A stretch of DNA of 24,708 bases from Bacilli bacterium (GCA_024413875.1 JAKSVY010000024.1:1-24708), one strand, 5' to 3'; positions 1 to 7,466 are shown, counted from the first letter of the stretch. Translations and numbers: made by a program. Notes: a model not told the origin generated them from the sequence alone.

Positions 1-1122
1 AAGTGGAATAATATCCTTCTTACCTAACTTAAAGTTTTTATTAAAGATAGAAACAATTAAGTAGAATGCAACAGTGCCAATAATGAATAATGCAATAGGG
101 AGAAGCTCAAGGCCTCCAAAGAAGGAAGTTCCAACCATAATTGCGATAACAAACATTGCCCCATATGTAATAAATCCAAACAATGGATTCTTATGTCCTG
201 GTTGTCCAAAGTATTCACCAGATGGATCTTTTAACATAATGCATAGAGGAACTGCTCCAAATCTTGCTACCCATCCAAATATCATTGAAAGTGTTTCAGA
301 GGTAACAAATTCAATGTTCTTTGCAGATAAATCAATCATAGATCCAAGCACTCTATCAATATAGATACAATCCATGATTGGACCAGATATAAAGTTTTCT
401 GGATATAATCTATCTACCGCATTTATTACATCTTCTTCTACATAAATAAGTTCATCAGTATAAAGGAATGTAAATGGACCAATCGCAGAGACAATTAATG
501 TTCCTGCGATTACATAAATTGCAGATGTAAGGAAGTTATTTCCTAAAGATACAAGTAATGAGTTAAAGAAGTAAGTTCCAATTGCGGATCCTAATGTAAA
601 TAAGTATGAGTAGAGATATACATTCCAGTTGATATTATATCTTTCATAGAATACTGCATCGGTTGAATATTCTAAGTTAACATAACTCCATGTTCCTTCA
701 GCAGGGAAAGACATTACTCTTGCAAAGACTATCAATACACCAACCCAATACACGACAGTGATAATTGACACAACAATTCCAAGGCCAATTAATAACTTAA
801 TGTTCCTAATTTGATTCTTCTTAGAAGGGAATTGTAAGTACGCATCAGAGCCAGTCTTATCAAATCGATAAGAGAAGACAAAGAAAGGTATTACAAATGT
901 AATAAGAGTTGAAAGTATTCCAATATTGAGTAGTCCACCTTTGAATTGAGTGCCCCAGTAGTAAGGATAAGGATTTCCATTAATGTCGTCATACATTGTA
1001 TCCTTGATAACATCAATGTTAATCATGCTAATCCAGAAGATAGCAGCGCATATAAGGAATAACGATAAGATAATTGGTAACCATTTTTTAAGTTGCCACT
1101 TAATAAATCTACTTGTTTTCAT
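1..1122 (-). CDS. ABC transporter permease, 3' end cut by window edge
   Basis: The reverse-strand frame from ATG at 1122 stays open to base 1, giving at least 373 residues with no stop, so the gene is truncated by the window. It starts MKTSRFIKWQLKKW, followed by a hydrophobic segment at about 17-34. A large soluble loop follows, then several more membrane segments. This is the look of the permease in YtrC/YtrD-type ABC exporters rather than a periplasmic-binding importer. Its first 14 bases overlap the end of the ATPase gene, so the two are probably translationally coupled and form one transporter. It would form the membrane channel driven by the adjacent ATPase, under the GntR regulator upstream. 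Substrate is not deducible; in Bacillus, Ytr-type systems respond to cell-wall-active compounds. The family call rests mostly on context and topology. Confidence 0.75.
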   Translation of the reverse strand, partial: MKTSRFIKWQLKKWLPIILSLFLICAAIFWISMINIDVIKDTMYDDINGNPYPYYWGTQFKGGLLNIGILSTLITFVIPFFVFSYRFDKTGSDAYLQFPSKKNQIRNIKLLIGLGIVVSIITVVYWVGVLIVFARVMSFPAEGTWSYVNLEYSTDAVFYERYNINWNVYLYSYLFTLGSAIGTYFFNSLLVSLGNNFLTSAIYVIAGTLIVSAIGPFTFLYTDELIYVEEDVINAVDRLYPENFISGPIMDCIYIDRVLGSMIDLSAKNIEFVTSETLSMIFGWVARFGAVPLCIMLKDPSGEYFGQPGHKNPLFGFITYGAMFVIAIMVGTSFFGGLELLPIALFIIGTVAFYLIVSIFNKNFKLGKKDIIPL

Positions 1123-2002
1123 GTTCAGCCTCCTTTTTAGCGATAAGCATATTAAGAGTGATGATTTCATTGATATCAATAGGGACTCTTTCTAAGAGGA
1201 TAGTAGGGGAAACTTTATTAATAAGTTCTTCTACATTTTCTTGTTCAAGTACGACGATATTACAAATAGAACCATATTTTCTAAATGACACAACATTGAT
1301 ACCAGAGTTAGTTAAATCTTCCTCAGCAACATCGTTTTGGAATAAAACTTGGAACTTAACATAGTTTTGTCCAATGTTTTCATTTGTGTCATTTCCGGTG
1401 ATTTTACCTTTGGTAATCATAATGAATGAATCAACAAGCTTTTCAAGAGTGTTGACGTTATGACTTGATGCAACGATAGTTCTTCCTAAATCCTTTGTTT
1501 CAAGAATCTTTTCTTTAATAGTTTCGAGAACGAGAGGATCAAGACCATCAAATGCTTCATCAAGGAATAAGTACTTACATTCAACCGATAAGGATAATGC
1601 GATGAATGTTTGCCTTAACATACCCTTGGAGAATTTTCCAATTCTTCCATCTCTTGGTAATTTGAATAATTCAATTAATGAATAGAATCTCTCGGTATCG
1701 ATGTTATAAAAGTTTGAATATAAATCAATCATATCTGATACCTTTGAGTGCTTTTCAAAGTAAGGTGTGTCAGGTAAGAAGAAAATTAACTTCTTTCCTT
1801 CTTCTGAAGATGAGTCATATCCATCGATGGTAATTGAGCCAGCGTCTTTTACATAAATATCAGAGATTAATCTAAATAATGTTGATTTACCTGCGCCATT
1901 TTGACCAACAACGCCATAAATGCCGGTATCAAATGTTAAACTAAGATTATTAACCGCAATATTAGTGTCGAACTTCTTAGTTAAGTTTTTAATTTCGATC
2001 AT
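1109..2002 (-). CDS. ABC transporter ATP-binding protein (YtrB-like)
   Basis: A 297-residue ATPase subunit that would bind and hydrolyse ATP on the cytoplasmic face of the permease encoded downstream. Walker A is GQNGAGKS at residues 33-40. The signature motif is a divergent FSKGM where LSGGQ is usual. Walker B is YLFLDEAFDGLD and the H-loop is ASSHN. The stretch after about residue 215 is an accessory C-terminal domain typical of exporter ATPases. The start ATG overlaps the stop of the GntR gene by one base (TAATG), and the 3' end overlaps the permease by 14 bases, giving a tight three-gene operon. The divergent signature motif is common in YtrB/EcsA-like exporter ATPases and does not by itself imply loss of function. 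Substrate unknown. Confidence 0.92.
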   Translation of the reverse strand: MIEIKNLTKKFDTNIAVNNLSLTFDTGIYGVVGQNGAGKSTLFRLISDIYVKDAGSITIDGYDSSSEEGKKLIFFLPDTPYFEKHSKVSDMIDLYSNFYNIDTERFYSLIELFKLPRDGRIGKFSKGMLRQTFIALSLSVECKYLFLDEAFDGLDPLVLETIKEKILETKDLGRTIVASSHNVNTLEKLVDSFIMITKGKITGNDTNENIGQNYVKFQVLFQNDVAEEDLTNSGINVVSFRKYGSICNIVVLEQENVEELINKVSPTILLERVPIDINEIITLNMLIAKKEAEHENK

Positions 2003-2382
2003 TATTTATCTCCTTTCTTATTTAGTATTTCTATAATTTCTTCTTTTGTGTACCCGTTAGAGAGTAGTGAATCAATAATGCTATCAAGTTTCTTTGAATC
2101 TTTTTGAGGAACTTTATCTCCTTTCGAAACGAAATAGCCTTTCTTCGGGATTGATTCTAGGTATCCATCTTGAACTAAGATATCGTAGGCTCTTGCAACA
2201 GTATTAGGGTTAACACCATTAGCGAGCGCAAATTCTCTTACCGACCACATAGCGTCACCATTTTTGAATGTGCCATTATCGATAAGATTTTTGATATAGT
2301 CCGCGATTTGGATGAATATTGGATTAGTGCCTGTAAATTTCATATCTGTATTAACTGTATTATCTGTATTAACTGATTGCAA
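2002..2382 (-). CDS. GntR/YtrA-family transcriptional regulator
   Basis: A short (up to 126 residues) winged-helix regulator. PIFIQIADYIKNLI begins the GntR domain. The recognition region includes VREFALANGVNPNTVARAYDIL and the wing is GYLESIPKKGYFV. There is no large effector domain, only about 35 C-terminal residues, as in the YtrA subfamily that controls its own operon with an ABC transporter. It is first in the operon and overlaps the ATPase gene by one base. The start is uncertain. The longest frame begins with TTG at 2382, but ATG at 2343 (MKFTG) fits the domain better. Neither has a Shine-Dalgarno sequence. The bases between the two candidates are an 18-base-period repeat that could be the operator. 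Expected role: repressor of the transporter operon, relieved by an unknown ligand. Confidence 0.88.
   Translation of the reverse strand: MQSVNTDNTVNTDMKFTGTNPIFIQIADYIKNLIDNGTFKNGDAMWSVREFALANGVNPNTVARAYDILVQDGYLESIPKKGYFVSKGDKVPQKDSKKLDSIIDSLLSNGYTKEEIIEILNKKGDK
2343..2375. repeat. Two 15-bp direct repeats at the start of the GntR operon
   Basis: TATCTGTATTAACTG occurs at 2343-2357 and again, identical, at 2361-2375, an 18-base period. On the minus strand the copies immediately precede the ATG at 2343. TTGCAA (2377-2382), a 17-base spacer and TACAGT form a possible promoter overlapping them. The repeats may be binding sites for the YtrA-type protein encoded here (inference). Confidence 0.6.
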
Positions 2383-2421
2383 GTACTTTTTTATTATTTT
2401 TTCAACAACTTGTTCTTTTTC

Positions 2422-2502
2422 GTATCAAAAACAGAGTGTAAACAAAACTTTACATCAAATATGTTTGACACACTTATTTATAAATAATATAACTATTGAT
2501 AC
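2422..2502. promoter_or_regulatory. Nested inverted repeats in the GntR/XRE-GlmM divergent region
   Basis: Three perfect inverted repeats lie between the divergent genes. GTATCAA at 2422-2428 is mirrored by TTGATAC at 2496-2502. TGTAAA at 2437-2442 is mirrored by TTTACA at 2449-2454. A continuous 14-bp palindrome, TTATTTATAAATAA, lies at 2474-2487. The last fills most of the spacer of the rightward promoter, a classic repressor position. The natural candidate binder is the XRE domain of the gene just downstream (inference). Confidence 0.55.
2465..2493 (+). promoter_or_regulatory. Sigma-A-type promoter for the XRE-GlmM fusion gene
   Basis: A consensus -35 TTGACA (2465-2470), exactly 17 bases, then -10 TATAAC (2488-2493). 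Transcription would begin near 2500 and give a leader of about 33 bases with the AGAGG ribosome binding site at 2521-2525. Confidence 0.8.
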
Positions 2503-2532
2503 ACGCAATTAATGGTTGCGAGAGGTATTTAT

Positions 2533-4170
2533 ATGACAATTGGAGAAAAAATCGTTCACTTAAGAACTGTTAATTCAATTTCCCAAGAAGCGCTAGCGAA
2601 CTTACTTAAAGTATCTAGACAATCTATCTCTAAATGGGAAAGTGATGAGGCAATTCCACAAGTAGATAAAATCAGAGAACTCTGTAATATTTTCAAATTA
2701 ACAGCGGATGAATTAATTAACGAAGACATTGTTTTACATAAAGGTGCAAAATATGACCTTGGTATGCAAAGTGAAGATGGATCTAAGTATTTTGGTATTG
2801 ATGGTTTTAAAGGTGAGGCTAATGTTACATTAACAGCAGATAATGCTTATAAAATTGGTCGTTTCCTTGGCTGGTTCTTTTCAAATCCAAAATATAATCA
2901 CAAAAAGCCTGGCTATAGACCAAGAGTAGTTATTGGTAAAGATACAAGACGTTCATCATATATGCTTGAATACGCTGTTGCAGCAGGTTTATCCGCATCA
3001 GGTGCGGATGTTGAACTTCTCCATGTTACAACAACACCTAGTGTTACCTATATTACAACTTTAGATAATTTTGACTGTGGTATTATGATTACTGCGTCAC
3101 ATAACCCATATTACGATAATGGTATTTACATCATTAACTCTAATGGCGAAAAGATTGAAAGTGGAGTTACTTCATTAATTGAATCCTATATTGATGGCGA
3201 CTTATCAAAGTTTGAACTTGAAGGCAATGACTTAGCATTTGCTAAAAGAGGCAATATTGGCCGTATTTCTGATTACTCATCAGGAAGAAATAGATACATT
3301 GGATATCTCATCTCTCTTGCGAGATATTCAATGAAGAATCTTAGAATTGGTCTAGACTGCGCTAACGGAGCAGCTTGGATGATTGCTAAATCAGTCTTTG
3401 ATGCCTTAGGAGCACAAACATTTGTTATCAACAATACACCTAGTGGAGTAAACATTAATGATGCTTCAGGAAGTACATACATTGAACCATTAGTGAAATT
3501 TGTTAAAGAAAATTCTTTAGATGTTGGTTTTGCATTTGATGGTGATGGTGATAGATGTATTGCAGTTGATGAATTGGGCCATGTTGTTGATGGAGATAAA
3601 ATTCTTTATCTATTAGCATCTAGATTCCAAGCTAAAGGCATTTTAAATAAAAACACAATTGTTACGACATCAATGTCTAACACTGGATTATATTCAGCAT
3701 TAAAAACATTAGGGGTTAATGCTGTTCAAGCCCGTGTTGGTGATCGTTACGTTTTAGAAAAAATGAATGCTTTAGATTTAGATTTAGGTGGTGAACAATC
3801 TGGTAACATCATCATGAGAAAATACGCTACTACAGGTGATGGATTAGTAACTGCATTAATGGTAGTGGAAGAAATGCTTTTCAAGAAAACAACCTTGTCT
3901 TCAATCGTTACACCTGTAAAACTTGTTCCTCAAAAACTTGTAAGTATTGAAGTTAACAATAAACTAGCAGCGTTTAATGATGAAACATTCCAAGAAAAGA
4001 TTAAAGAAGTTGAAAATAGTTTATCAAAAGATGGACGTGTAGTTGTTCGTCAAAGTGATACTGAGCCAAAAATTAGAATTATGGTGGAATCAAGTTCTTT
4101 AACAAAATGTGATGAGGAAATTGAAAAATTAGTAACCATCTTAAAAAGAAAAGGATACGTCGCTGAATAA
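2533..4170 (+). CDS. XRE-type HTH fused to phosphoglucosamine mutase-like enzyme
   Basis: A 545-residue two-domain protein. Residues 3-62 are a complete XRE/Cro-type helix-turn-helix (SQEALANLLKVSRQSISKWE in the centre). After a short linker, residues about 86-545 are a full alpha-D-phosphohexomutase of the GlmM class, which converts glucosamine-6-phosphate to glucosamine-1-phosphate for UDP-GlcNAc and peptidoglycan synthesis. Visible catalytic parts are the phosphoserine loop TASHNP with Ser189, the metal loop DGDGD at 336-340, the sugar loop GEQSG at 420-424 and the phosphate-binding loop RQSDTEP at 506-512. Normal GlmM has SGTEP there, and this protein also has FGIDGFKG where FGTDGVRG is usual. 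The ATG at 2533 is preferred over the one at 2512 because AGAGG lies 7 bases upstream of it. The gene is monocistronic, with its own promoter and terminator. It may be an enzyme that regulates transcription or a sugar-phosphate sensor derived from GlmM. Confidence 0.9.
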   Translation: MTIGEKIVHLRTVNSISQEALANLLKVSRQSISKWESDEAIPQVDKIRELCNIFKLTADELINEDIVLHKGAKYDLGMQSEDGSKYFGIDGFKGEANVTLTADNAYKIGRFLGWFFSNPKYNHKKPGYRPRVVIGKDTRRSSYMLEYAVAAGLSASGADVELLHVTTTPSVTYITTLDNFDCGIMITASHNPYYDNGIYIINSNGEKIESGVTSLIESYIDGDLSKFELEGNDLAFAKRGNIGRISDYSSGRNRYIGYLISLARYSMKNLRIGLDCANGAAWMIAKSVFDALGAQTFVINNTPSGVNINDASGSTYIEPLVKFVKENSLDVGFAFDGDGDRCIAVDELGHVVDGDKILYLLASRFQAKGILNKNTIVTTSMSNTGLYSALKTLGVNAVQARVGDRYVLEKMNALDLDLGGEQSGNIIMRKYATTGDGLVTALMVVEEMLFKKTTLSSIVTPVKLVPQKLVSIEVNNKLAAFNDETFQEKIKEVENSLSKDGRVVVRQSDTEPKIRIMVESSSLTKCDEEIEKLVTILKRKGYVAE

Positions 4171-4174
4171 ATAT

Positions 4175-4200
4175 AACTAGGCTTAAGCCTAGTTTTTATT
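4175..4200 (+). terminator. Rho-independent terminator after XRE-GlmM
   Basis: The perfect palindrome AACTAGGCTTAAGCCTAGTT (4175-4194) is followed by a T-rich tract, 5 bases after the stop codon. Confidence 0.9.
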
Positions 4201-4228
4201 TAATGGTTTCATTTAGGTTACAAAAGAG

Positions 4229-4234
4229 TATAAT
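4229..4234 (+). promoter_or_regulatory. -10 element for the ECF S-component gene
   Basis: A perfect TATAAT at 4229-4234 lies 32 bases before the start codon. The -35 side (around TTTCAT at 4207) is weak. Confidence 0.5.
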
Positions 4235-4265
4235 ATGTATCGTTTTATAAAAGGTGGAACAAAAA

Positions 4266-4802
4266 ATGACAACTAAGAAAATCGTCGGCACTGCGGTATT
4301 AAGTGCATTAACAATCGTGTTAACTCTCATTTCTAACTACATTACAGTAGGTGGAACAATTTCAATAAACTTGGCTTTACTTCCAATCGCTATCGCTGCA
4401 ATTATGTATGGCCCTTGGAGCGCAATGCTTGTTGGTATGATTAATGGTGGATTTATTATCCTTGCCCCTTCAACCCAAGCAATCTTTATGCCTATCTCTC
4501 CAGTTGGAACAATCGTTGTTTGTTTATTAAAGACTGGTTTAGCAGGTTTAGCAGCAGGATTTATTTATAAAGCATTTAAGAAACACGAAACAGTTGGAAT
4601 GATTGTATCTTCACTCGCAATCCCTGTAATTAACACAGGCTTATTCCTTCTTGGCTCTTACATCTTCTTCAAGGGAGGATTTGGAAACTTTATCGACTTA
4701 TTCATTACAGTCAACTTCGCTATTGAATTTGTTGTAACAGCAATCCTTTCTCCAACAACAGTAAGAGTAGTGAACCTTTCAAGAATTAGAACTTCAAACT
4801 AA
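4266..4802 (+). CDS. ECF transporter S component (substrate-binding membrane subunit)
   Basis: A 178-residue, very hydrophobic protein with about five to six membrane helices. It has the ECF S-component architecture: a short basic N-terminus (MTTKKIVGTAVLSAL), an SINLALLPIAIAAIMYGPW stretch, then G-rich helices. Such subunits bind a vitamin or other micronutrient and associate with a shared EcfT-EcfA-EcfA' module encoded elsewhere; none is in this window. A GTG at 4254 is in frame, but the ATG at 4266 is chosen because AAGGTGG at 4251-4257 sits 8 bases before it. Substrate cannot be assigned: there is no riboswitch or biosynthetic neighbour, and the aquaporin gene downstream has its own promoter. 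The sequence is generic enough that assignment to one S family (for example PanT or QueT) would be a guess. Confidence 0.8.
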   Translation: MTTKKIVGTAVLSALTIVLTLISNYITVGGTISINLALLPIAIAAIMYGPWSAMLVGMINGGFIILAPSTQAIFMPISPVGTIVVCLLKTGLAGLAAGFIYKAFKKHETVGMIVSSLAIPVINTGLFLLGSYIFFKGGFGNFIDLFITVNFAIEFVVTAILSPTTVRVVNLSRIRTSN

Positions 4803-4826
4803 ATCGAAAACATTTTTATATTTAAA

Positions 4827-4855
4827 TAAACATTTCGAAAAGTTTGAATTATAAT
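4827..4855 (+). promoter_or_regulatory. Promoter for the aquaporin gene
   Basis: A weak -35 (TAAACA, 4827-4832), a 17-base spacer and a perfect -10 TATAAT (4850-4855), 28 bases before the start codon. Confidence 0.6.
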
Positions 4856-4883
4856 AAAAATATAAATCTCAGGAGGATTCAAA

Positions 4884-5612
4884 ATGAAAGATCTTTTAAA
4901 GAAAGCTTTTGCTGAATGCCTTGGTACTTTTGTTCTCGTATTTGTTGCATGTGGTGTCGCTGCAGCTACAGGCGGTTCATTAGTCGCTACTGCATTAGCA
5001 TTTGGCTTAGTCATCTGTGGTATGGCATATGCAGTCGGTAGAGTATCAGGCTGTCACATCAACCCAGCAGTATCAGTTGGTTTACTTGTTGCTGGTAAGA
5101 TGAGTGTCAAGGATTGCTTAGTATACGTTTGTAGCCAAGTAGTCGGTGCTGTCTTAGGTGGTGTTGCTCTCTTCGGTATTGCAAAATTATCTGGTTTAAC
5201 ACTTCTTGGCGACGCATGTAACTACGCTGTTGGTTCAGGCGCAGCTGCAACAGTTTACCCAGGAGCAGGCGCTATTGTTGGCGCTCTTCTCATGGAAGTT
5301 GTCTTAACATGTATCTTCGTCTACGTTATTCTTAACGTTACAGATGAAAACGGTACAGCTGGTAAGAAGGCTGGTCTTGTTATTGGTTTAACATTAACTC
5401 TTGTTCACCTTTTAGGTATTAACTTCACAGGTACATCAGTTAACCCAGCAAGATCAATTGGTACAGCTTTAGCAGCATTATTCTTCAACGGCACAACTGA
5501 AGCATTAGCAGAAGTTTGGATGTTCGTTGTTGCACCATTAGTAGGTGGTGTCTGTGCAGCATTAGTCTACAAGGCATTACACGGTGCTAAAAAAGAAGCA
5601 GCAGCTGAATAA
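4884..5612 (+). CDS. aqpZ: Aquaporin Z-type water channel
   Basis: A 242-residue MIP-family channel with six membrane helices and both half-helix NPA motifs: GCHINPAVS (Asn60-Pro61-Ala62) and TSVNPARS (Asn187-Pro188-Ala189). Selectivity-filter residues match AqpZ rather than glycerol facilitators: Phe in ALAFGL of helix 2, His175 in helix 5, and Arg190 after the second NPA. There is no Asp after the second NPA, whereas GlpF has NPARD. It should pass water across the cytoplasmic membrane. A strong AGGAGG lies 7 to 8 bases before the ATG. Codons favour C-ending Phe, Asn and Ile, suggesting high expression. A terminator follows, so it is probably monocistronic. Confidence 0.93.
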   Translation: MKDLLKKAFAECLGTFVLVFVACGVAAATGGSLVATALAFGLVICGMAYAVGRVSGCHINPAVSVGLLVAGKMSVKDCLVYVCSQVVGAVLGGVALFGIAKLSGLTLLGDACNYAVGSGAAATVYPGAGAIVGALLMEVVLTCIFVYVILNVTDENGTAGKKAGLVIGLTLTLVHLLGINFTGTSVNPARSIGTALAALFFNGTTEALAEVWMFVVAPLVGGVCAALVYKALHGAKKEAAAE

Positions 5613-5630
5613 TTGCATTAATCAACAAAC

Positions 5631-5655
5631 AAAACGCTCGCGAGGGCGTTTTTTT
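5631..5655 (+). terminator. Rho-independent terminator after aqpZ
   Basis: Stem ACGCTC/GGGCGT with a GCGA loop, followed by seven Ts. Confidence 0.85.
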
Positions 5656-5756
5656 GTATGCGTATGTGCTCATATAAAAAATATTAATGAAGTAATTAAA
5701 AAATATCATAAATAAATTTATGGGGTATTTCAGTATAACACTCAGACAAAAAGTCA

Positions 5757-5784
5757 TTGCCTTTATAAATTATAAAAGTATAAT
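5757..5784 (+). promoter_or_regulatory. Promoter of the uracil permease leader
   Basis: -35 TTGCCT (5757-5762), 16 bases, then a perfect -10 TATAAT (5779-5784). Transcription would start near 5791 and give a leader of about 160 bases before the permease. From 5656 to 5756 nothing else is recognisable. Confidence 0.65.
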
Positions 5785-5797
5785 TAACCCAAGAGTT

Positions 5798-5893
5798 ATG
5801 GAAAAGAAGTGTAGTAGTTTCTCTAAAATTAACTTTTTAGGGGGATTCCTCCCTTCAAAAGCCATTTCACCATCATTTGTTGTTAAAAAATAG
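5798..5893 (+). CDS. Candidate leader ORF, 31 residues
   Basis: An ATG seven bases after the predicted transcription start opens a 31-codon frame (MEKKCSSFSKINF... ending SPSFVVKK). It terminates with TAG at 5891-5893, exactly at the base of the terminator stem. There is no Shine-Dalgarno sequence, so translation would have to be nearly leaderless. It does not resemble any leader peptide I recognise and has no run of a single regulatory amino acid, although it is rich in Ser, Lys and Phe. The position between promoter and terminator is suggestive. A frame of this length can arise by chance in this composition, so the call is weak. Confidence 0.22.
   Translation: MEKKCSSFSKINFLGGFLPSKAISPSFVVKK
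5839..5854 (+). promoter_or_regulatory. Hairpin in the uracil permease leader
   Basis: AGGGGG and CTCCCT pair over an ATTC loop (six pairs, one G:U). It is the only G-rich element in an A+T-rich leader. Further upstream, AAAAGAAG at 5802-5809 is complementary to CTTCTTTT at 5912-5919 of the terminator and could act as an antiterminator arm. No known riboswitch consensus was recognised. Confidence 0.35.
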
Positions 5894-5922
5894 AAGCCAC
5901 TTGTTTAGAGGCTTCTTTTTTT
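5892..5922 (+). terminator. Terminator inside the uracil permease leader (putative attenuator)
   Basis: AGAAGCC (5892-5898) pairs with GGCTTCT (5910-5916), followed by a run of Ts to 5922. It lies after a good promoter and only 13 to 20 bases before the permease ribosome binding site. It would therefore stop transcription before the gene unless relieved, as expected of a transcription attenuator. Confidence 0.7.
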
Positions 5923-5949
5923 AAGCAAAAAGGAAAAGGAGGAACACAT

Positions 5950-7449
5950 ATGAATGGTAAAAATTCACTCGTCTTAGATGTTGAAGAAGTACCTAGCAAG
6001 GTTAGCCACTGGATTATCTTTGCTATTCAACACATTCTTGCAATGTTAGTTGCATGTATTACGGTACCATTATTAACAGGTCTCCCAGTTGCTGCTACAC
6101 TCGTTTCTGCAGGTATCGGTACAATCTGTTACTTACTTATCACTAAGTTCAAATCACCTGTTTTCTTAAGTTCATCATTCGCATACTTAAGTCCAATGTT
6201 CGCTGCTCTTGCAGTTGGCGAAGTCTACAAAGTAGCTGGTGATCCATTATCAGGAACTTCAGTAAACTACGCAGCAGTCATGATCGGTATGATTATGGTT
6301 GGTGCAATCTACGGTATCATCGCTTTAATTATCAAGTTTGTTGGTACAAAGTGGATTAACAAAGTATTACCACCTATCGTTGTTGGACCAGTCATTATGG
6401 TCATCGGTCTTGGCTTAGCTGGATCAGCAATTAACAACTTAACAAACGTTGCTGGTGACTACCAATACGTCACAGCACTTGGCGAAATCGCAACACACAC
6501 AAATTACAACTTACTCCACATTGTTTGTGGTTTAGTCGCTTTATTCGGTACAGCATTAGCATCTCACTATGGTAAGGGTAAGATGCCAAGCTTAATCCCA
6601 TTCGTTATCGGTATGGGTGCTGGTTATGTTGTCGCAACATTAATCACAGCTATCGGTTACTACGGTTGTGGTAGTGCATACTGCCAAATCGTTAACTACG
6701 GTCCATTCGAGGCAATCTTCGGTAAGGGCAATGTTGGTGTTGCTTCATTCTTCAACTACAACATGCTTGTTCCAAATACATCTGAATCATTCATGTTCTT
6801 AAGATTCGAAGAACTCAAACAATTTAATTGGGCTGATATCGGTCAAGTTGCATTATTATTCGCTCCAGTCGCATTAGTCACAGTCTGTGAACACATTGGC
6901 GACCACGAAAACCTTGGTAACATCATTGGTAGAGATCTCTTAAATGAAGAACCAGGTATGGCAAGAACACTCTCAGGCGACGGACTTGCAACAGCAGTTT
7001 CAGGCGTCCTTTGTGGTGCTGCTAATACAACATACGGTGAAAACGTTGCTGTTATCGGTACAACAGGTATTGCATCAGTCAAGGTTGTCTTCCTTGCAGC
7101 TCTCATGGCTATCGGAGTTGGTTTCGTTACTCCATTCACAGCTTTACTTTCTACAATCCCAGGATGTGTCACTGGTGGTGTTTCATTAGTTCTTTATGGA
7201 TTTATCGCATCATCTGGTGTTAAAATGCTTATTGCAGAGAAAGTCGATTTTGGAAAAGCAAAGAATATCTTTGTTGCTTCAGCTATTTTAGTTGCTGGTA
7301 TCGGTGGATTAGCATTCAAGTTTGGTGATCCATTAAACCCAACAATTCAAATTACATCAGTTGCAGTTGCAATGATTCTTGGTATTGTTCTCAATGTCTG
7401 CCTCCGCGAAAAGAAAGCAGATTCTTCTACAGAAGATAAAGCAGAATAA
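5950..7449 (+). CDS. uraA: Uracil permease, NCS2/UraA family
   Basis: A 499-residue, 14-helix nucleobase:cation symporter of the NCS2 family. Recognisable blocks are FAIQHILAM in helix 1, SSSFAYLSP in helix 3 and LPPIVVGPVIMVIGLGLAG. The two substrate-site acidic residues are Glu314 in CEHIGDHENLGN and Glu364 in NTTYGEN. PGMARTLSGDG between them is the family signature. The uracil rather than xanthine assignment comes from overall similarity to UraA/PyrP and from upp lying in the same block. Consensus AAGGAGG precedes the ATG. The gene has a 160-base leader with a terminator, and apt follows after 17 bases, so the two are probably cotranscribed. It would bring pyrimidine base into the cell for Upp. 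Length is somewhat above the usual 420-450 residues, owing to longer loops around residues 95 and 240-280. Confidence 0.88.
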   Translation: MNGKNSLVLDVEEVPSKVSHWIIFAIQHILAMLVACITVPLLTGLPVAATLVSAGIGTICYLLITKFKSPVFLSSSFAYLSPMFAALAVGEVYKVAGDPLSGTSVNYAAVMIGMIMVGAIYGIIALIIKFVGTKWINKVLPPIVVGPVIMVIGLGLAGSAINNLTNVAGDYQYVTALGEIATHTNYNLLHIVCGLVALFGTALASHYGKGKMPSLIPFVIGMGAGYVVATLITAIGYYGCGSAYCQIVNYGPFEAIFGKGNVGVASFFNYNMLVPNTSESFMFLRFEELKQFNWADIGQVALLFAPVALVTVCEHIGDHENLGNIIGRDLLNEEPGMARTLSGDGLATAVSGVLCGAANTTYGENVAVIGTTGIASVKVVFLAALMAIGVGFVTPFTALLSTIPGCVTGGVSLVLYGFIASSGVKMLIAEKVDFGKAKNIFVASAILVAGIGGLAFKFGDPLNPTIQITSVAVAMILGIVLNVCLREKKADSSTEDKAE

Positions 7450-7466
7450 TTTAAGGATAAATTAAT

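Noticed and set aside
5803..5879. Antisense 15-codon frame in the permease leader (starts MMVKWLLKGG)
   Set aside because: It lies opposite a leader with its own plus-strand promoter and terminator, and no minus-strand promoter or ribosome binding site was seen.
5785..5925. Purine riboswitch or PyrR attenuator before the uracil permease
   Set aside because: The conserved purine aptamer loop words and the PyrR binding-loop consensus are absent. Only a generic leader with a terminator can be supported.
6843..7189. Frames of 81 and 109 codons within the permease gene
   Set aside because: Shadows of uraA, whose codon pattern and family motifs explain the region fully.
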